The notes under the pieces are model-generated. The model was not told the DNA's origin, did no database searches, and saw only the letters and a program-made list of their open reading frames with translations. This document shows positions 1 to 8,825 of a DNA stretch of 64,000 nucleotides, in pieces (position 1 is the first letter of the stretch; each line of letters starts with the position of its first letter). The position numbers and the translations under genes are program-made. The stretch comes from Noviherbaspirillum soli (lineage in GTDB: Bacteria; Pseudomonadota; Gammaproteobacteria; Burkholderiales; Burkholderiaceae_D). The DNA lies in contig NZ_JACYOX010000001.1 in assembly GCF_015352955.1 (NCBI RefSeq), forward strand, positions 310,001-374,000, given 5' to 3'.

Positions 1-109
1 CGCGCGCACCGACACCAATGGCGAGCGCAGCTACCTGACGGACGCCCAGCGGGCCGAGGAAACAAGCCGGGTGCAGCGCGTGCTGGAGCAGTGCCGCAGC
101 GGCGGCTGA
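1..109 (+). CDS. C-terminal end of a protein, possibly DUF4124 type (partial)
   Basis: An open frame enters from the left edge and stops with TGA at 107-109, giving about 35 residues that end in a charged helix (YLTDAQRAEETSRV...). The rich charged C-terminus before the rnfH/ratA pair resembles the end of small DUF4124 proteins often found next to rnfH in Burkholderiales, but no diagnostic motif is inside the window. It runs convergently towards rnfH with about 50 bases between the stops. The family assignment is a guess; the coding assignment rests only on frame and composition. Confidence 0.45.
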   Translation, partial: ARTDTNGERSYLTDAQRAEETSRVQRVLEQCRSGG

Positions 110-161
110 CGGCAAACCGCCAAGAGCCGGCAGCACGCCATGGCCGCGCTTGCGGGCGAAG

Positions 162-443
162 TCAGGCGGCGCGTTCCTTCTTCACTGCGCGCCGACGCCG
201 CGCATCCTTGGGGTCGGCCACCAGGGGCCGGTAGATTTCCACCCGGTCGCCATCGCGCAGCACGGTCTCCGGCGCCTTTTTCTTGCCGAAGATCCCCACC
301 GGGCAGTGGTCGGGGTCGAACTGCGGCAGCAGCCCGCTGGCGACCACTGCGTCGCGCACGGTGCTGCCTTCATTCAGCGTCAAATCACGCAGCTGCGGCG
401 CCTGCGGCAGCGGATGGCAGACCTGCACCCGGATCTCAGCCAT
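162..443 (-). CDS. rnfH: RnfH family protein (UPF0125, ubiquitin-like fold)
   Basis: A 93-residue protein with the RnfH pattern: an N-terminal beta-strand segment (EIRVQVCHPLP), the conserved VGIFGKK stretch around residues 48-54, and the closing DGDRVEIYRPL followed by a basic tail. The family has a small beta-grasp fold and is found either in rnf clusters or, as here, beside ratA and smpB; its biochemical role is not firmly established. The start overlaps the ratA stop by 8 bases, so the two are translationally coupled. The neighbourhood matches the smpB-yfjG-yfjF arrangement of enterobacteria. Confidence 0.93.
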   Translation of the reverse strand: MAEIRVQVCHPLPQAPQLRDLTLNEGSTVRDAVVASGLLPQFDPDHCPVGIFGKKKAPETVLRDGDRVEIYRPLVADPKDARRRRAVKKERAA

Positions 444-867
444 ACACCACGTCCGCGCGCTTGGTGAAGGAATCGACGAAGCTATTGGCGATCATGTTGA
501 ACACCGGGCCGATGATCTGCTCCAGGATGCGGCTGGAAAACTCGTAGTGCAGGTTGAAGTCGATGCGGCAGGCGTCAGCGCGCAGCGGCTTGAAGGTCCA
601 GGTGCCTTCGAATTGCTTGAAAGGCCCGTCGACGAAACGCATCACCATCTGGGTGGGCGGGGTGTTGGTATTCTCGGTGGTGAAGCTCTGCTTGACGCCG
701 TGATAATTGATCTTCAGCGTGGCCACCAGGATATTGCCCTCGCGATTCCGGACCTCGACGCCGCCGCACCAGGGCAGGAATTTCGGATAATCCTCGACCC
801 GGTCGACCAGGGCGAACATCTGCTCGGCGCTGTAGCCGACCAATACGGACTTGTGTACGACTGCCAT
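436..867 (-). CDS. ratA: RatA family START/polyketide-cyclase-like protein
   Basis: A 143-residue single-domain protein of the START-like (SRPBCC) fold: it opens with VHKSVLVGYSAEQMFALVDRVEDYPKFLPWC, the family signature, and ends with the amphipathic C-terminal helix that closes the hydrophobic cavity. Members include E. coli RatA (YfjG), reported to interfere with 50S-30S association, and mitochondrial Coq10, which binds coenzyme Q; the latter role is equally plausible here. It is the first gene of a two-gene unit with rnfH and is divergent from smpB, with 66 bases between starts. The toxin label is family naming; nothing in the sequence shows toxicity. Confidence 0.92.
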   Translation of the reverse strand: MAVVHKSVLVGYSAEQMFALVDRVEDYPKFLPWCGGVEVRNREGNILVATLKINYHGVKQSFTTENTNTPPTQMVMRFVDGPFKQFEGTWTFKPLRADACRIDFNLHYEFSSRILEQIIGPVFNMIANSFVDSFTKRADVVYG

Positions 868-933
868 TGACTGTGAACCGTTTGATAAAATGCGAAGGTT
901 GAAATTCTAACCGACCGCCACCACTTCCCCCTG

Positions 934-1383
934 ATGAGCATCGCAGACAATAAAAAAGCCTTTCACGACTACTTCATCGAAGAACGCTTCGAAGCCGGCA
1001 TGGTGCTGGAAGGCTGGGAAGTCAAGTCCATCCGCGCCGGCCGGGTCAATCTGAAGGAAGCCTATGTGGTTGTGCGCAAGGCCGAATTGTTCCTGTTCGG
1101 CTCGCACATCAGTCCCCTTCCCACAGCTTCCACCCATATCAGCCCGGATGCGGTGCGCACCCGCAAGCTTCTGCTGCATTCGGCGGAAATCAGCAAGCTG
1201 ATCGGCAAGGTGGAGCGTGCCGGCTACACGCTGGTGCCGCTGAATTTGCACTTCTCCAAGGGGCGCATCAAGTGCGAGGTCGGCCTGGCCAAGGGCAAGA
1301 AGCAGCACGACAAGCGCGAGACCGAGCGGCTGCGCGATACCCAGCGCGAGATCCAGTCCGCGATGAAGCAGAACCGGCGCTAG
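934..1383 (+). CDS. smpB: SsrA-binding protein SmpB
   Basis: A 149-residue SmpB of normal length. It binds tmRNA and delivers it to stalled ribosomes for trans-translation. Visible hallmarks are the N-terminal [12 protein letters not shown], the OB-fold core with [14 protein letters not shown] and [10 protein letters not shown], and the basic C-terminal tail ([16 protein letters not shown]...) that occupies the mRNA channel of the ribosome. There is no clear Shine-Dalgarno before ATG 934. The tmRNA gene itself was not seen in the window. Confidence 0.97.
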   Translation: MSIADNKKAFHDYFIEERFEAGMVLEGWEVKSIRAGRVNLKEAYVVVRKAELFLFGSHISPLPTASTHISPDAVRTRKLLLHSAEISKLIGKVERAGYTLVPLNLHFSKGRIKCEVGLAKGKKQHDKRETERLRDTQREIQSAMKQNRR

Positions 1384-1977
1384 AAAGCCCGTCGATACTG
1401 CGCCGCGAAGCGAAGCGGCCGAAAACCAGGCCGGTCTGATGGTGGCCGCAAATCCAAGCCCTCTTCGGGCGTAGCCGCCACAGGAATAAGCGGCGCAGCC
1501 TTCTCCTTTCTCCAGTGCGGTCGCCACTTCCATTCTGCGGCACAGGTTTCTGCCATTGGTAAAAAAGGTGGCGCCTGACGGGATAGGATGCATGCGTTCT
1601 CAATGGTTACCGACCGCAAGCCGCAGCGATGTCGGCGCTGCCTATTTTGCCTGCGCCATTCCTTGTACTGACCTTCGATAATGCAAGCCCACGCGCGAAC
1701 CCTTCAAAGGGAAGCGGTATCTCCCGGCTTCTCCCTCGGCGATACACACCTCCCCGTACGCGCCTGCCGGCCAGAAGCAAGAACTCCAAAGCGCGTTCTG
1801 TTACCGAACTTCAGGTAACGATGATCTGAGCTGCCCCACCAGCGACGCGCTGCTCACTCCTTCACCGTTTCCTTGCGAAGACAGAAATTGACTGGCACGA
1901 CAAGGCCCTGGACCGGATGCCAGCGCATTATCGGTCCCGGCTTCTTTTCCGACAGGTTTAACAATGGGAGGTGCACG
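1384..1977. other. 594-base gap without a recognisable gene
   Basis: No frame here has coding character, and no RNA gene was recognised. A short inverted repeat, GTTACC at 1800-1805 with GGTAAC at 1814-1819, is the only structure noted. The last part must hold the promoter of the lipoprotein gene that starts at 1978; no convincing -35/-10 pair was found. Confidence 0.5.
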
Positions 1978-4143
1978 GTGTACAAAGCAGGCAAACATTC
2001 GCTCTTCGCCGCAGCGGTCTGTATAGCGATAGCCATCGCCGGATGTGGGGGATCCTCGTCTTCGTCCAGTGATGTGGCCTCGGTCCCGCCTGGAACCGCG
2101 GTGCCGTCCACCCCGCCTGCAAGTAATGACATCGTCATCAGCGGGGTGGCGGCCACCGGGGCGCCACTCGCCAACGCGGCAGTCGCCATTATTGACCGCA
2201 AAGGCAATACCGTCGGCTCTGGCAAGACCGATGCAGCCGGATTTTTCAGGCTCAATGTCAATCCACTCTACGGCGGGCCACTGGTCGTTCAGGCCACGCG
2301 CGAGAATCCCGTTGCCGGCAAGGACATGCTTGTAGCCCTGGCCGATACAAAGACCAGCACGACCGTCAATGTGAACACGCTCAGCAACCTTGTCGCCGCG
2401 CTGGTGTCGGTAACGGGCAGCCCGTCCACGCTGGCTGCGGACCTTGCCAGCGGCAAGGTAACCTTCGACGCGAAGGCGCTTCTCACCAAATGGAAGGAAG
2501 CGGAAGCTGTAATTGCGCCGCTTTTGACGGCCCTCAAGGCCGACATCGCGGCTATACGCAGCGGGTCCGCGCCTGCCGACGGCACCGGGCCCGACCAGGT
2601 GCTGGACGCGCTCGGTATATCGATTACCAGCAACAAGGACACCAGCACCATCGAAATCACCGTCAAAACCACCGACAATGGTAATGGTCAGCAGTTGCCG
2701 GTGATCCGTTTTACCAATGCGATGCCGCTCGCCCTTATCCTGGCGCAAAACGGAATCACGCCGACGGAGATTAATGGCCAGCCCATCACCACAGCTAGCC
2801 TTCCGGCACCCGGCACCAGTCCCCAGGTCGCCGATCTCCTCGAACGCATGACTGCCTGTTTTGCGTTACCGCTCAAAGCCCGTGCCAATTACGAGACCAC
2901 CACCGTCACTGCTGCACAGTGCCGGGCGCTCTTTTCCAATAACGACCCGACGACCTACCGGCATTCCGGCGCCGCCGTCGGGCCGGGCGGCGCGTTTCCA
3001 GGGCTGTTTCTCGAAAGTGGCACAGGCGCCAGCTTTGTCCAAGGCACATTCGAATACAAGCGGGATAACGGCGATATCGTGTTCAGCTTTGCTTCCCTCA
3101 GCAGGGACCTGACACCACGTCGCGAAGAATCGGTCGCCACCATGGGCCCCGACGGCAAGCTGCGGCTCATCGGGGACCAGTACCGGTTCGCGGGAAGCGT
3201 GAATCCCATGGCCGAATTGCGTAGCTACATGGACGGCGCACTTCCCGCCTTGATCAGCACGGGCTATGACATCAAAGTGCCGGTCCAGGAAATCAATGAT
3301 GAAAACATCGTTCGCGTCGATGTGACATCGCCGCGCGGCACCAAGTATTCACTGGTCCGCGGTAGCAGTTCCATGACACTTCCCAAACTGGACCGTAATT
3401 TCGTTCCTGAGAAAAACGCCGATGGCACGATAGCAGACTCCAGTTCGGCTTTTGTGCGGCTCAACGTAATCACGGCAGTTGACTTCGCCTTCGGCGGCAT
3501 CGGATCGGCCGACAAAGTGACCTATACCGGGGAGCGCGACCTCCAATTGCTGCAGCAGACCGAGTCTGACGAGATCATCGCTTCCTACCCGTCACGCGGC
3601 ATATGGACGATGGAATACTTTACAAAAATGAGTGGTAGCCCCGTCGCAAGACAGACTGTCAGAACCAGGGCCAGGGCAATGTCATTGCAGGAACTGAGTG
3701 AAAGCGGTTTGGTATCGCCTCTCAGGGCATACACGCTTGCGTTAAAAGGCCTCGATCCCCTTCTGCCCGAGCCAACTGCACCTGACCCTGTCAAAAGCCT
3801 GTTTTTCCCACTGCAAGATCTGCGGTCCACGTCCTATGCATGGTCGACAATTGCACCGCCCCCCTACACGCCGCCTCTTGCTCCAATGTCGATCCGCGTG
3901 CTGGGAAGGCGGATAACGCCGGAGAGCATACCGCCCTACGTGGATTTCGTTGACAGTCTTGCTCTGCCGCCGGATACGCGGCAGGCGAAGGTGCCCTGTG
4001 AATTGAACACGTTCGTTTCGCACTGCGACGCTCAGGGGCTTTACATGAAAAACACCTGGCTTGATGGTGCGCAGCTACTCAGCCAGGATGGTAATGGAAG
4101 GGAATTTTCCTCGATGCTAAGTACATGGCGCATTAATAACTGA
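1978..4143 (+). CDS. Large lipoprotein of unknown function with N-terminal carboxypeptidase-regulatory-like domain
   Basis: GTG 1978 is taken as the start because GGGAGG (1966-1971) lies six bases upstream and because the protein then opens with a lipoprotein signal: KAGKHSLF, a hydrophobic run, and the lipobox IAGC with Cys23, followed by a Gly/Ser linker. The frame is open further upstream but those residues do not form a signal peptide. Residues about 45-110 (ISGVAATGAPLANAAVAIIDRKGN...) look like a carboxypeptidase-regulatory/Big-type beta sandwich. The remaining 600 residues have no motif I recognise. Total length is 721 residues. A perfect 14-bp hairpin follows the stop. It should be anchored in the outer membrane and act outside the cytoplasm; the function is unknown. 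Confidence 0.85.
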   Translation: MYKAGKHSLFAAAVCIAIAIAGCGGSSSSSSDVASVPPGTAVPSTPPASNDIVISGVAATGAPLANAAVAIIDRKGNTVGSGKTDAAGFFRLNVNPLYGGPLVVQATRENPVAGKDMLVALADTKTSTTVNVNTLSNLVAALVSVTGSPSTLAADLASGKVTFDAKALLTKWKEAEAVIAPLLTALKADIAAIRSGSAPADGTGPDQVLDALGISITSNKDTSTIEITVKTTDNGNGQQLPVIRFTNAMPLALILAQNGITPTEINGQPITTASLPAPGTSPQVADLLERMTACFALPLKARANYETTTVTAAQCRALFSNNDPTTYRHSGAAVGPGGAFPGLFLESGTGASFVQGTFEYKRDNGDIVFSFASLSRDLTPRREESVATMGPDGKLRLIGDQYRFAGSVNPMAELRSYMDGALPALISTGYDIKVPVQEINDENIVRVDVTSPRGTKYSLVRGSSSMTLPKLDRNFVPEKNADGTIADSSSAFVRLNVITAVDFAFGGIGSADKVTYTGERDLQLLQQTESDEIIASYPSRGIWTMEYFTKMSGSPVARQTVRTRARAMSLQELSESGLVSPLRAYTLALKGLDPLLPEPTAPDPVKSLFFPLQDLRSTSYAWSTIAPPPYTPPLAPMSIRVLGRRITPESIPPYVDFVDSLALPPDTRQAKVPCELNTFVSHCDAQGLYMKNTWLDGAQLLSQDGNGREFSSMLSTWRINN

Positions 4144-4146
4144 TCT

Positions 4147-4184
4147 GCCGATGCAGGCGCTGGCCGGCGCCTGCATCGGCGTTT
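4147..4184 (+). terminator. Hairpin terminator after the lipoprotein gene
   Basis: GCCGATGCAGGCGC (4147-4160) pairs perfectly with 4167-4180 across a 6-base loop, directly after the stop codon and followed by a short GTTT. The T-run is weak, so termination strength is uncertain. Confidence 0.7.
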
Positions 4185-4262
4185 AGTTCGCCTATCTCGC
4201 AAAGATGTTTCCACGCTTTGGCGAAGTTGCAGTCCACCGGATCAACGCGGCGCGGATGACGT

Positions 4263-4970
4263 TCAGGTCAATTGCCGAGCCAGGTCAATGATGTCGTTCG
4301 CAAGGAAATCGAACTCGCCGTCAGCCACCCTGGGCAGCCGAGCCTCTCTGCCATGCTCATGCGGACGGGTGACATAAGCGGTGCGCAGCCCGTGCTCCCT
4401 GGCCGCACGCAGGTCTTCCGGATGGCAGGCGGCCAGCATCAGCTCGTTGGGGGCGATGCCGAGCAGGTCGGCGCAGCCCAGGTAGGTTTCCGGGTCAGGC
4501 TTGTAGTGGTGGAACAGCTCGGCCGAAATCACGCAGTCCCAGGGCAGGCCGGCGCGCTTGGCCATGTCCGTCAACAGCGAGAAGTTGCCATTGGAGAGCG
4601 TGGTGATGGTGTAGGCGCTCTTGAGCAGGGCAAGGCCCTGCACCGAATCCGGCCAGGCTGGCAGGCGGTGCCAGGCCAGGTTCAGCTCATCGAGCTCGGC
4701 CCTGGGAATGGCGTCGAGGCCGTGGCGCGGTGCGACTTCGTCGAGGATCAGACGGTGCAGGCCGTCGATGCGGGTCCAGGGCAGTTCTCCGTTGCGCACC
4801 CGGTTCATCGCGAGCGGATAGCCGGCGCGCCAGTCGGCGGCAAAGCGGTCCCAGTCGCCGGCTATGCCATGTCGTTCCGCGACTGCGGCGGCCTCGGCGC
4901 TGATGCCGCCATGCCAGTCGACCACGGTGCCGAATACGTCGAAGGCAATGGCCTTGATGCGGGTGTTCAT
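4263..4970 (-). CDS. Haloacid dehalogenase, type II
   Basis: A 235-residue HAD-superfamily hydrolase. Motif I is DVFGTVVDW (nucleophile Asp10), motif II is TTLSNGN around residue 122-128, the KPDPETYLG motif III lies near residue 158, and motif IV reads ACHPEDLRAA. This combination is that of L-2-haloacid dehalogenases and their relatives, which hydrolyse 2-haloalkanoates or small phosphate esters. The true substrate cannot be read from the sequence. It is a lone gene convergent with the upstream lipoprotein gene. Confidence 0.88.
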   Translation of the reverse strand: MNTRIKAIAFDVFGTVVDWHGGISAEAAAVAERHGIAGDWDRFAADWRAGYPLAMNRVRNGELPWTRIDGLHRLILDEVAPRHGLDAIPRAELDELNLAWHRLPAWPDSVQGLALLKSAYTITTLSNGNFSLLTDMAKRAGLPWDCVISAELFHHYKPDPETYLGCADLLGIAPNELMLAACHPEDLRAAREHGLRTAYVTRPHEHGREARLPRVADGEFDFLANDIIDLARQLT

Positions 4971-5085
4971 AGCTTGGGTGCTCCGGAAGTTGGCGAAGGC
5001 ATCACCCTAACGCAAAATGCGACGCATGGTGCAACAGCATCAGGCACGGGTGCGTCGCCAACTTCCGGCAGCGACCGCAGCGGGA

Positions 5086-5877
5086 CTAGATCATTGAATC
5101 ATCGCCGCCGCCGAAATCGTCGGACATGCCGCCGTCATCGAAGGCGACGTTATCGTCCGCCACGCCATAGTCCTGTGCTTCCTGCGCCGGCGCCGGCGTC
5201 GCGCTGATGTCGTTCAGGCCCGCGTCCTGCGCCAGGCTGTTGTCGGCGGCGGAAGTCTGGCCCGCGCCGGCGTCCGAGGTCAGGCCATGCTGCTGGCCGG
5301 CGTCGTTGCCATGATGGCTGTTGAGCAGGTTACCCAGGCCCTGAAACAGAAAAGCGCCGCCCGCCACGCCTGCCGCGGTGGCCGCCATGGTGCCCAGGAA
5401 GCTGCCGCCTCCGCCTCCCATGCCGCCACCGAACCGGGACCAGCCGCCCTGGCGCTGGCCAGGGTATGGGACCTGGCCTTGCGGATAGGCGCCCTGCCCG
5501 GCTTGCGGATAGGCGCCCTGCCCGCCTTGTGGATACGGATTGGCGTCGAGGGTCGATGCGCGCTCGGGAGTGGCGCCGGCGGGCGCGGGGGCGCTGCGGG
5601 CGCTGTTGCCCCAGGTGTCGGCGCCGCCGAGGAAGCTGCCGGACGATGCCGGCCGCGCCGCCTGCGCCTGTCGCTCCAGCTCGGCGATGCGGGCCTGCGC
5701 GGTTTCGAGCGCCTGGTCCTGCAGCAGCGTGCGCTGCACCAGCAGGTAGGCTGCGTCGGGCTGGCGCGATACCGCGGCGTTGATCATTGCGTCGGCTTCG
5801 GGGTCGCGCTGCACGCCGCCGGCCTGGTTCAACTGGCTTAAGAACTGTTGCAGCTTTTCATGTTCCTGCGGGGTCAT
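5086..5877 (-). CDS. DUF2076 family protein
   Basis: A 263-residue protein with the DUF2076 layout: N-terminal helices beginning TPQEHEKLQQFLSQL, a DPEADAMINAAVSRQPDAAYLLVQR segment, a coiled coil around residues 60-85, a Pro/Gly/Gln linker with YPQ repeats, a Gly-rich hydrophobic stretch (FLGTMAATAAGVAGGAF), and an acidic tail. AAGGAG lies only one base before the ATG at 5883 but seven before the ATG at 5877, so the inner ATG, giving MTPQE as in relatives, is chosen. Family members are described as envelope-associated; the function is unknown. It lies downstream of the E1 gene on the same strand, 161 bases away. Confidence 0.85.
   Translation of the reverse strand: MTPQEHEKLQQFLSQLNQAGGVQRDPEADAMINAAVSRQPDAAYLLVQRTLLQDQALETAQARIAELERQAQAARPASSGSFLGGADTWGNSARSAPAPAGATPERASTLDANPYPQGGQGAYPQAGQGAYPQGQVPYPGQRQGGWSRFGGGMGGGGGSFLGTMAATAAGVAGGAFLFQGLGNLLNSHHGNDAGQQHGLTSDAGAGQTSAADNSLAQDAGLNDISATPAPAQEAQDYGVADDNVAFDDGGMSDDFGGGDDSMI
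5479..5535. repeat. 24-bp tandem repeat inside the DUF2076 gene
   Basis: Units at 5479-5502 and 5503-5526 differ at one base, and a partial third unit starts at 5527. They encode the YPQ-(A/G)-GQGA linker repeats. The copy number may vary between strains. Confidence 0.85.
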
Positions 5878-6038
5878 GGTCATGCTCCTTGAGTTGGTGG
5901 ACCAGCCGCCCGTCAAGCGTCGGCGGCACAGGCGCCATCTGGGGCCATGTTGGCAACCGTACAAGGGGGCATGAAAGGAAAGAGATGCGCAACTTCCCGA
6001 ACGCACCCCGATCCGGTCAACCCGTGGCACCAACCCCT

Positions 6039-8693
6039 TCAGCTGGAGGCGATGCCAAGCGCCGCGGCAGCGGCGCGTCGTTCCTCCGCGTTGGCGAGCA
6101 GCTTCTCGATAGTTGCAAAAGCGATCCAGGCAGCGCTCACCTCGAAATGGTCGCGCAGCGCGGCCCGGGTATCGCTGCGGCCGAAGCCGTCGGTGCCCAG
6201 CGTCACATATGGCCCAGGCACCCAGGCGCGGATGCTGTCGGCCACTGCCTTCACGTAGTCGCTGGCGGCAACCACAGGGATATCGCCCTGCAGCTGCCGG
6301 GTGACATAAGGTACGGCCTGCTCGTCGCGCCAGCGGTTGTCGCGCTCCACCGCGATGGCCTCCCGGGCCAGCTCCGAGAAGCTGGTCACGCTCCATACCT
6401 CGGCGGCGATGCCGAAACGTTCCCGCAGCAGTTCGGCCGCCGCCAGCGCTTCCCTGACGATGGGCCCTGCCGCCAGCAGCCGCGCCCGCGGCGCGTCCAC
6501 CGTGACGATGCGGTGCATGCCGCGCAGGATGCCCTCGCGCGCGCCTTCCGGCATCGGCGGCTGCGGATTGTTTTCGTTGGTGACGGTCAGGTAATAGAAC
6601 ACGTCCTCGCCCTCTTCCAGCATGCGGCGCATACCGTCCTGCACGATGACCGCAACCTCGTAGGCATGGGCCGGGTCATAGGCGACGCAGTTCGGTATGG
6701 TGGCCGCCACCAGGTGGCTGCTGCCGTCCTGGTGCTGCAGGCCTTCGCCGGCCAGCGTGGTGCGGCCGGACGTGGCGCCGACCAGGAAGCCGCGGGCGCG
6801 CTGGTCGGCCGCGGCCCAGATCAGGTCGCCGACCCGCTGGAAGCCGAACATCGAGTAATAGATGTAGAACGGCAGCATCGGCAAACCGTGCGTGGAATAG
6901 CTGGTGGCCGCGGCCGTCCAGGAGGAAATCGCGCCGGCCTCGGTGATGCCCTCCTCCAGGATCTGGCCATCCCTGGCTTCGCGGTAGGACAGGATGGAGC
7001 CGATGTCCTCCGGCTCGTACAGCTGGCCCTGCGAGGAATAGATGCCGAACTGGCGGAACAGGCTGGCCATGCCGAAGGTGCGCGCCTCGTCGGCGACGAT
7101 GGGCACCACCCGCTTGCCGATGCCGCCATCCTTCATCAGCGCGCCCAGCATGCGCACCAGCGCCATCGTCGACGACATTTCCTTGCCATCCGACTCCAGA
7201 GCGAAGCGGGCGTAGGACGCGATGTCCGGCACCGGCAGGCTGGCGCGCGGATCATGGCGGCGCGGCAGGTAGCCGCCGAGCACGGCGCGGCGGGCATGCA
7301 GGTGCCGCATTTCCGGGCTGTCGGCGGCCGGCTTGTAGAAGGCCAGCGCGGCGCAGTCGGCGTCGCTGATGGGCAGGTCGAAGCGGTCGCGGAAGGCCAG
7401 CAGCTCCTCGTCCTCCAGCTTCTTGTGCTGGTGGGTGGTCATCCGGCCCTGTCCGGCGCTGCCCATGCCGAAGCCCTTCTTGGTCTGGGCCAGGATCACG
7501 GTCGGCCGGCCGCGGTGCGAGACCGCGGCGGCATAGGCGGCATGGATCTTCTTCATGTCGTGGCCGCCGCGATGCAGGCGGTCGATCTCGGCATCGGTCA
7601 GGCTGGCGGCCAGCGCCTGCATCGCGGCGCTCTGGCCGAAGAAGCGGGCACGGTTGTAGGCGCCGTCGTTGGCGGCGAAGGTCTGCAGCTGGCCGTCCAC
7701 GGTCTGGTTCAGCGCCTCTACCAGCGCGCCGCCGGTGTCGCGCCCGAACAGCGGGTCCCAGTCCGATCCCCACAGGAGCTTGATCACATTCCAGCCGGCG
7801 CCGTCGAACAGGGTTTCCAGTTCATCGACGATATGGCCGTTGCCGCGCACCGGGCCGTCCAGCCGCTGCAGGTTGCAGTTGATGACGAAGGTGAGATTGT
7901 CCAGCCCTTCGCGGGCGGCCAGGCTGAGCGCCGCCAGCGATTCCGGCTCGTCCATCTCGCCGTCGCCGAACACGCCCCAGACCCGCCGGTCCTGCGCCGG
8001 CAGCAGGCTGCGGTGCTCCATGTAGCGCAGGAAGCGCGCCTGGTAGATGGCGTTGATGGGGCCGATGCCCATCGAGCCAGTGGGAAACTGCCAGAAATCC
8101 GGCATCAGCCAGGGATGCGGATAGGACGACAGGCCGCGCGCGCCATGGCGGCGGGCCGCGATCTCGCGCCGGTAATGGCCGAGGTCGGCTTCATCCAGCG
8201 CGCCTTCCAGGAAAGCGCGTGCATAGACGCCGGGCGCCGAATGCGGCTGGAAGAACACCAGGTCGCCGCCGAAGTCGCCGTTCCTGGCGCGGAAGAAATG
8301 GTTGAAGCCCACTTCGAACAGGTCTGCCGCCGAGGCATAGCTGGCGATGTGGCCGCCCAGCTCGGCATGGGCGCGGTTGGCGCGCACCACCATGGCCAGC
8401 GCGTTCCAGCGCATGATGCCGGCCAGTTTCCTCTCCAGCGCCAGCGCGTCGGCGCCGCCCGGAAAGGCCGGCTCGTCGGCGGCGCGGATCGTGTTCACAT
8501 AGGGCGTGTTGCGGGCGGCGCGCCACTGCAGGCCCCATTCCCAGGCGGCGGTCGACAGTTTCGACAGGATGAAGCGGGCGCGCTCGCGGCCGCCGCTTTG
8601 CAACACCGCCGCCAGGGCATCGACCCACTCGGCGGTTTCGGCCGGATCGGCATCGGTATGGGTGATGAGCTGGCTGGCGGGCGGCATGTCCAT
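6039..8693 (-). CDS. Homodimeric 2-oxoacid (pyruvate-type) dehydrogenase E1 component
   Basis: An 884-residue AceE-type E1 enzyme, full length. The thiamine-diphosphate site is clear: GDGEMDEPESLAALSLA ... INCNLQRLDGPVRGNG. The AceE-type KKIHAAYAAA and QTKKGFGMGSAGQGRM segments are also present. ATG 8693 is chosen because AGGAG sits six bases upstream. It oxidatively decarboxylates pyruvate or a related 2-oxoacid and passes the acyl group to an E2 lipoyl protein. No E2 or E3 gene is adjacent, and an Lrp/AsnC regulator is divergent. This arrangement recalls MdeB of Pseudomonas putida, a 2-oxobutyrate dehydrogenase E1. It may therefore be a paralogue rather than the main AceE; symbol withheld. 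Confidence 0.9.
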   Translation of the reverse strand: MDMPPASQLITHTDADPAETAEWVDALAAVLQSGGRERARFILSKLSTAAWEWGLQWRAARNTPYVNTIRAADEPAFPGGADALALERKLAGIMRWNALAMVVRANRAHAELGGHIASYASAADLFEVGFNHFFRARNGDFGGDLVFFQPHSAPGVYARAFLEGALDEADLGHYRREIAARRHGARGLSSYPHPWLMPDFWQFPTGSMGIGPINAIYQARFLRYMEHRSLLPAQDRRVWGVFGDGEMDEPESLAALSLAAREGLDNLTFVINCNLQRLDGPVRGNGHIVDELETLFDGAGWNVIKLLWGSDWDPLFGRDTGGALVEALNQTVDGQLQTFAANDGAYNRARFFGQSAAMQALAASLTDAEIDRLHRGGHDMKKIHAAYAAAVSHRGRPTVILAQTKKGFGMGSAGQGRMTTHQHKKLEDEELLAFRDRFDLPISDADCAALAFYKPAADSPEMRHLHARRAVLGGYLPRRHDPRASLPVPDIASYARFALESDGKEMSSTMALVRMLGALMKDGGIGKRVVPIVADEARTFGMASLFRQFGIYSSQGQLYEPEDIGSILSYREARDGQILEEGITEAGAISSWTAAATSYSTHGLPMLPFYIYYSMFGFQRVGDLIWAAADQRARGFLVGATSGRTTLAGEGLQHQDGSSHLVAATIPNCVAYDPAHAYEVAVIVQDGMRRMLEEGEDVFYYLTVTNENNPQPPMPEGAREGILRGMHRIVTVDAPRARLLAAGPIVREALAAAELLRERFGIAAEVWSVTSFSELAREAIAVERDNRWRDEQAVPYVTRQLQGDIPVVAASDYVKAVADSIRAWVPGPYVTLGTDGFGRSDTRAALRDHFEVSAAWIAFATIEKLLANAEERRAAAAALGIASS

Positions 8694-8825
8694 GGCGGTC
8701 TCCTGCAAAATGTTGTGCGAACCAGTAAGGTACGCTTCCCTGGGCGGCATAGGGAACCGAATATTGCTGCGTCGCGCATCAGGGACGGCATAAAATGTCG
8801 CATCTCAACAGCCTGAAAGCATGCA

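Noticed and set aside
867-891. TTGACT ... TAAAAT as a promoter for smpB
   Set aside because: The spacing is only about 13 bases, too short for a sigma-70 promoter; no better pair was found.
1384-1977. tmRNA (ssrA) near smpB
   Set aside because: No tRNA-like ends or tag-peptide frame were recognised in this gap.
5787-8816. A 1009-codon plus-strand frame opposite the E1 gene
   Set aside because: Same cause; composition is that of a reverse-complemented GC-rich gene.
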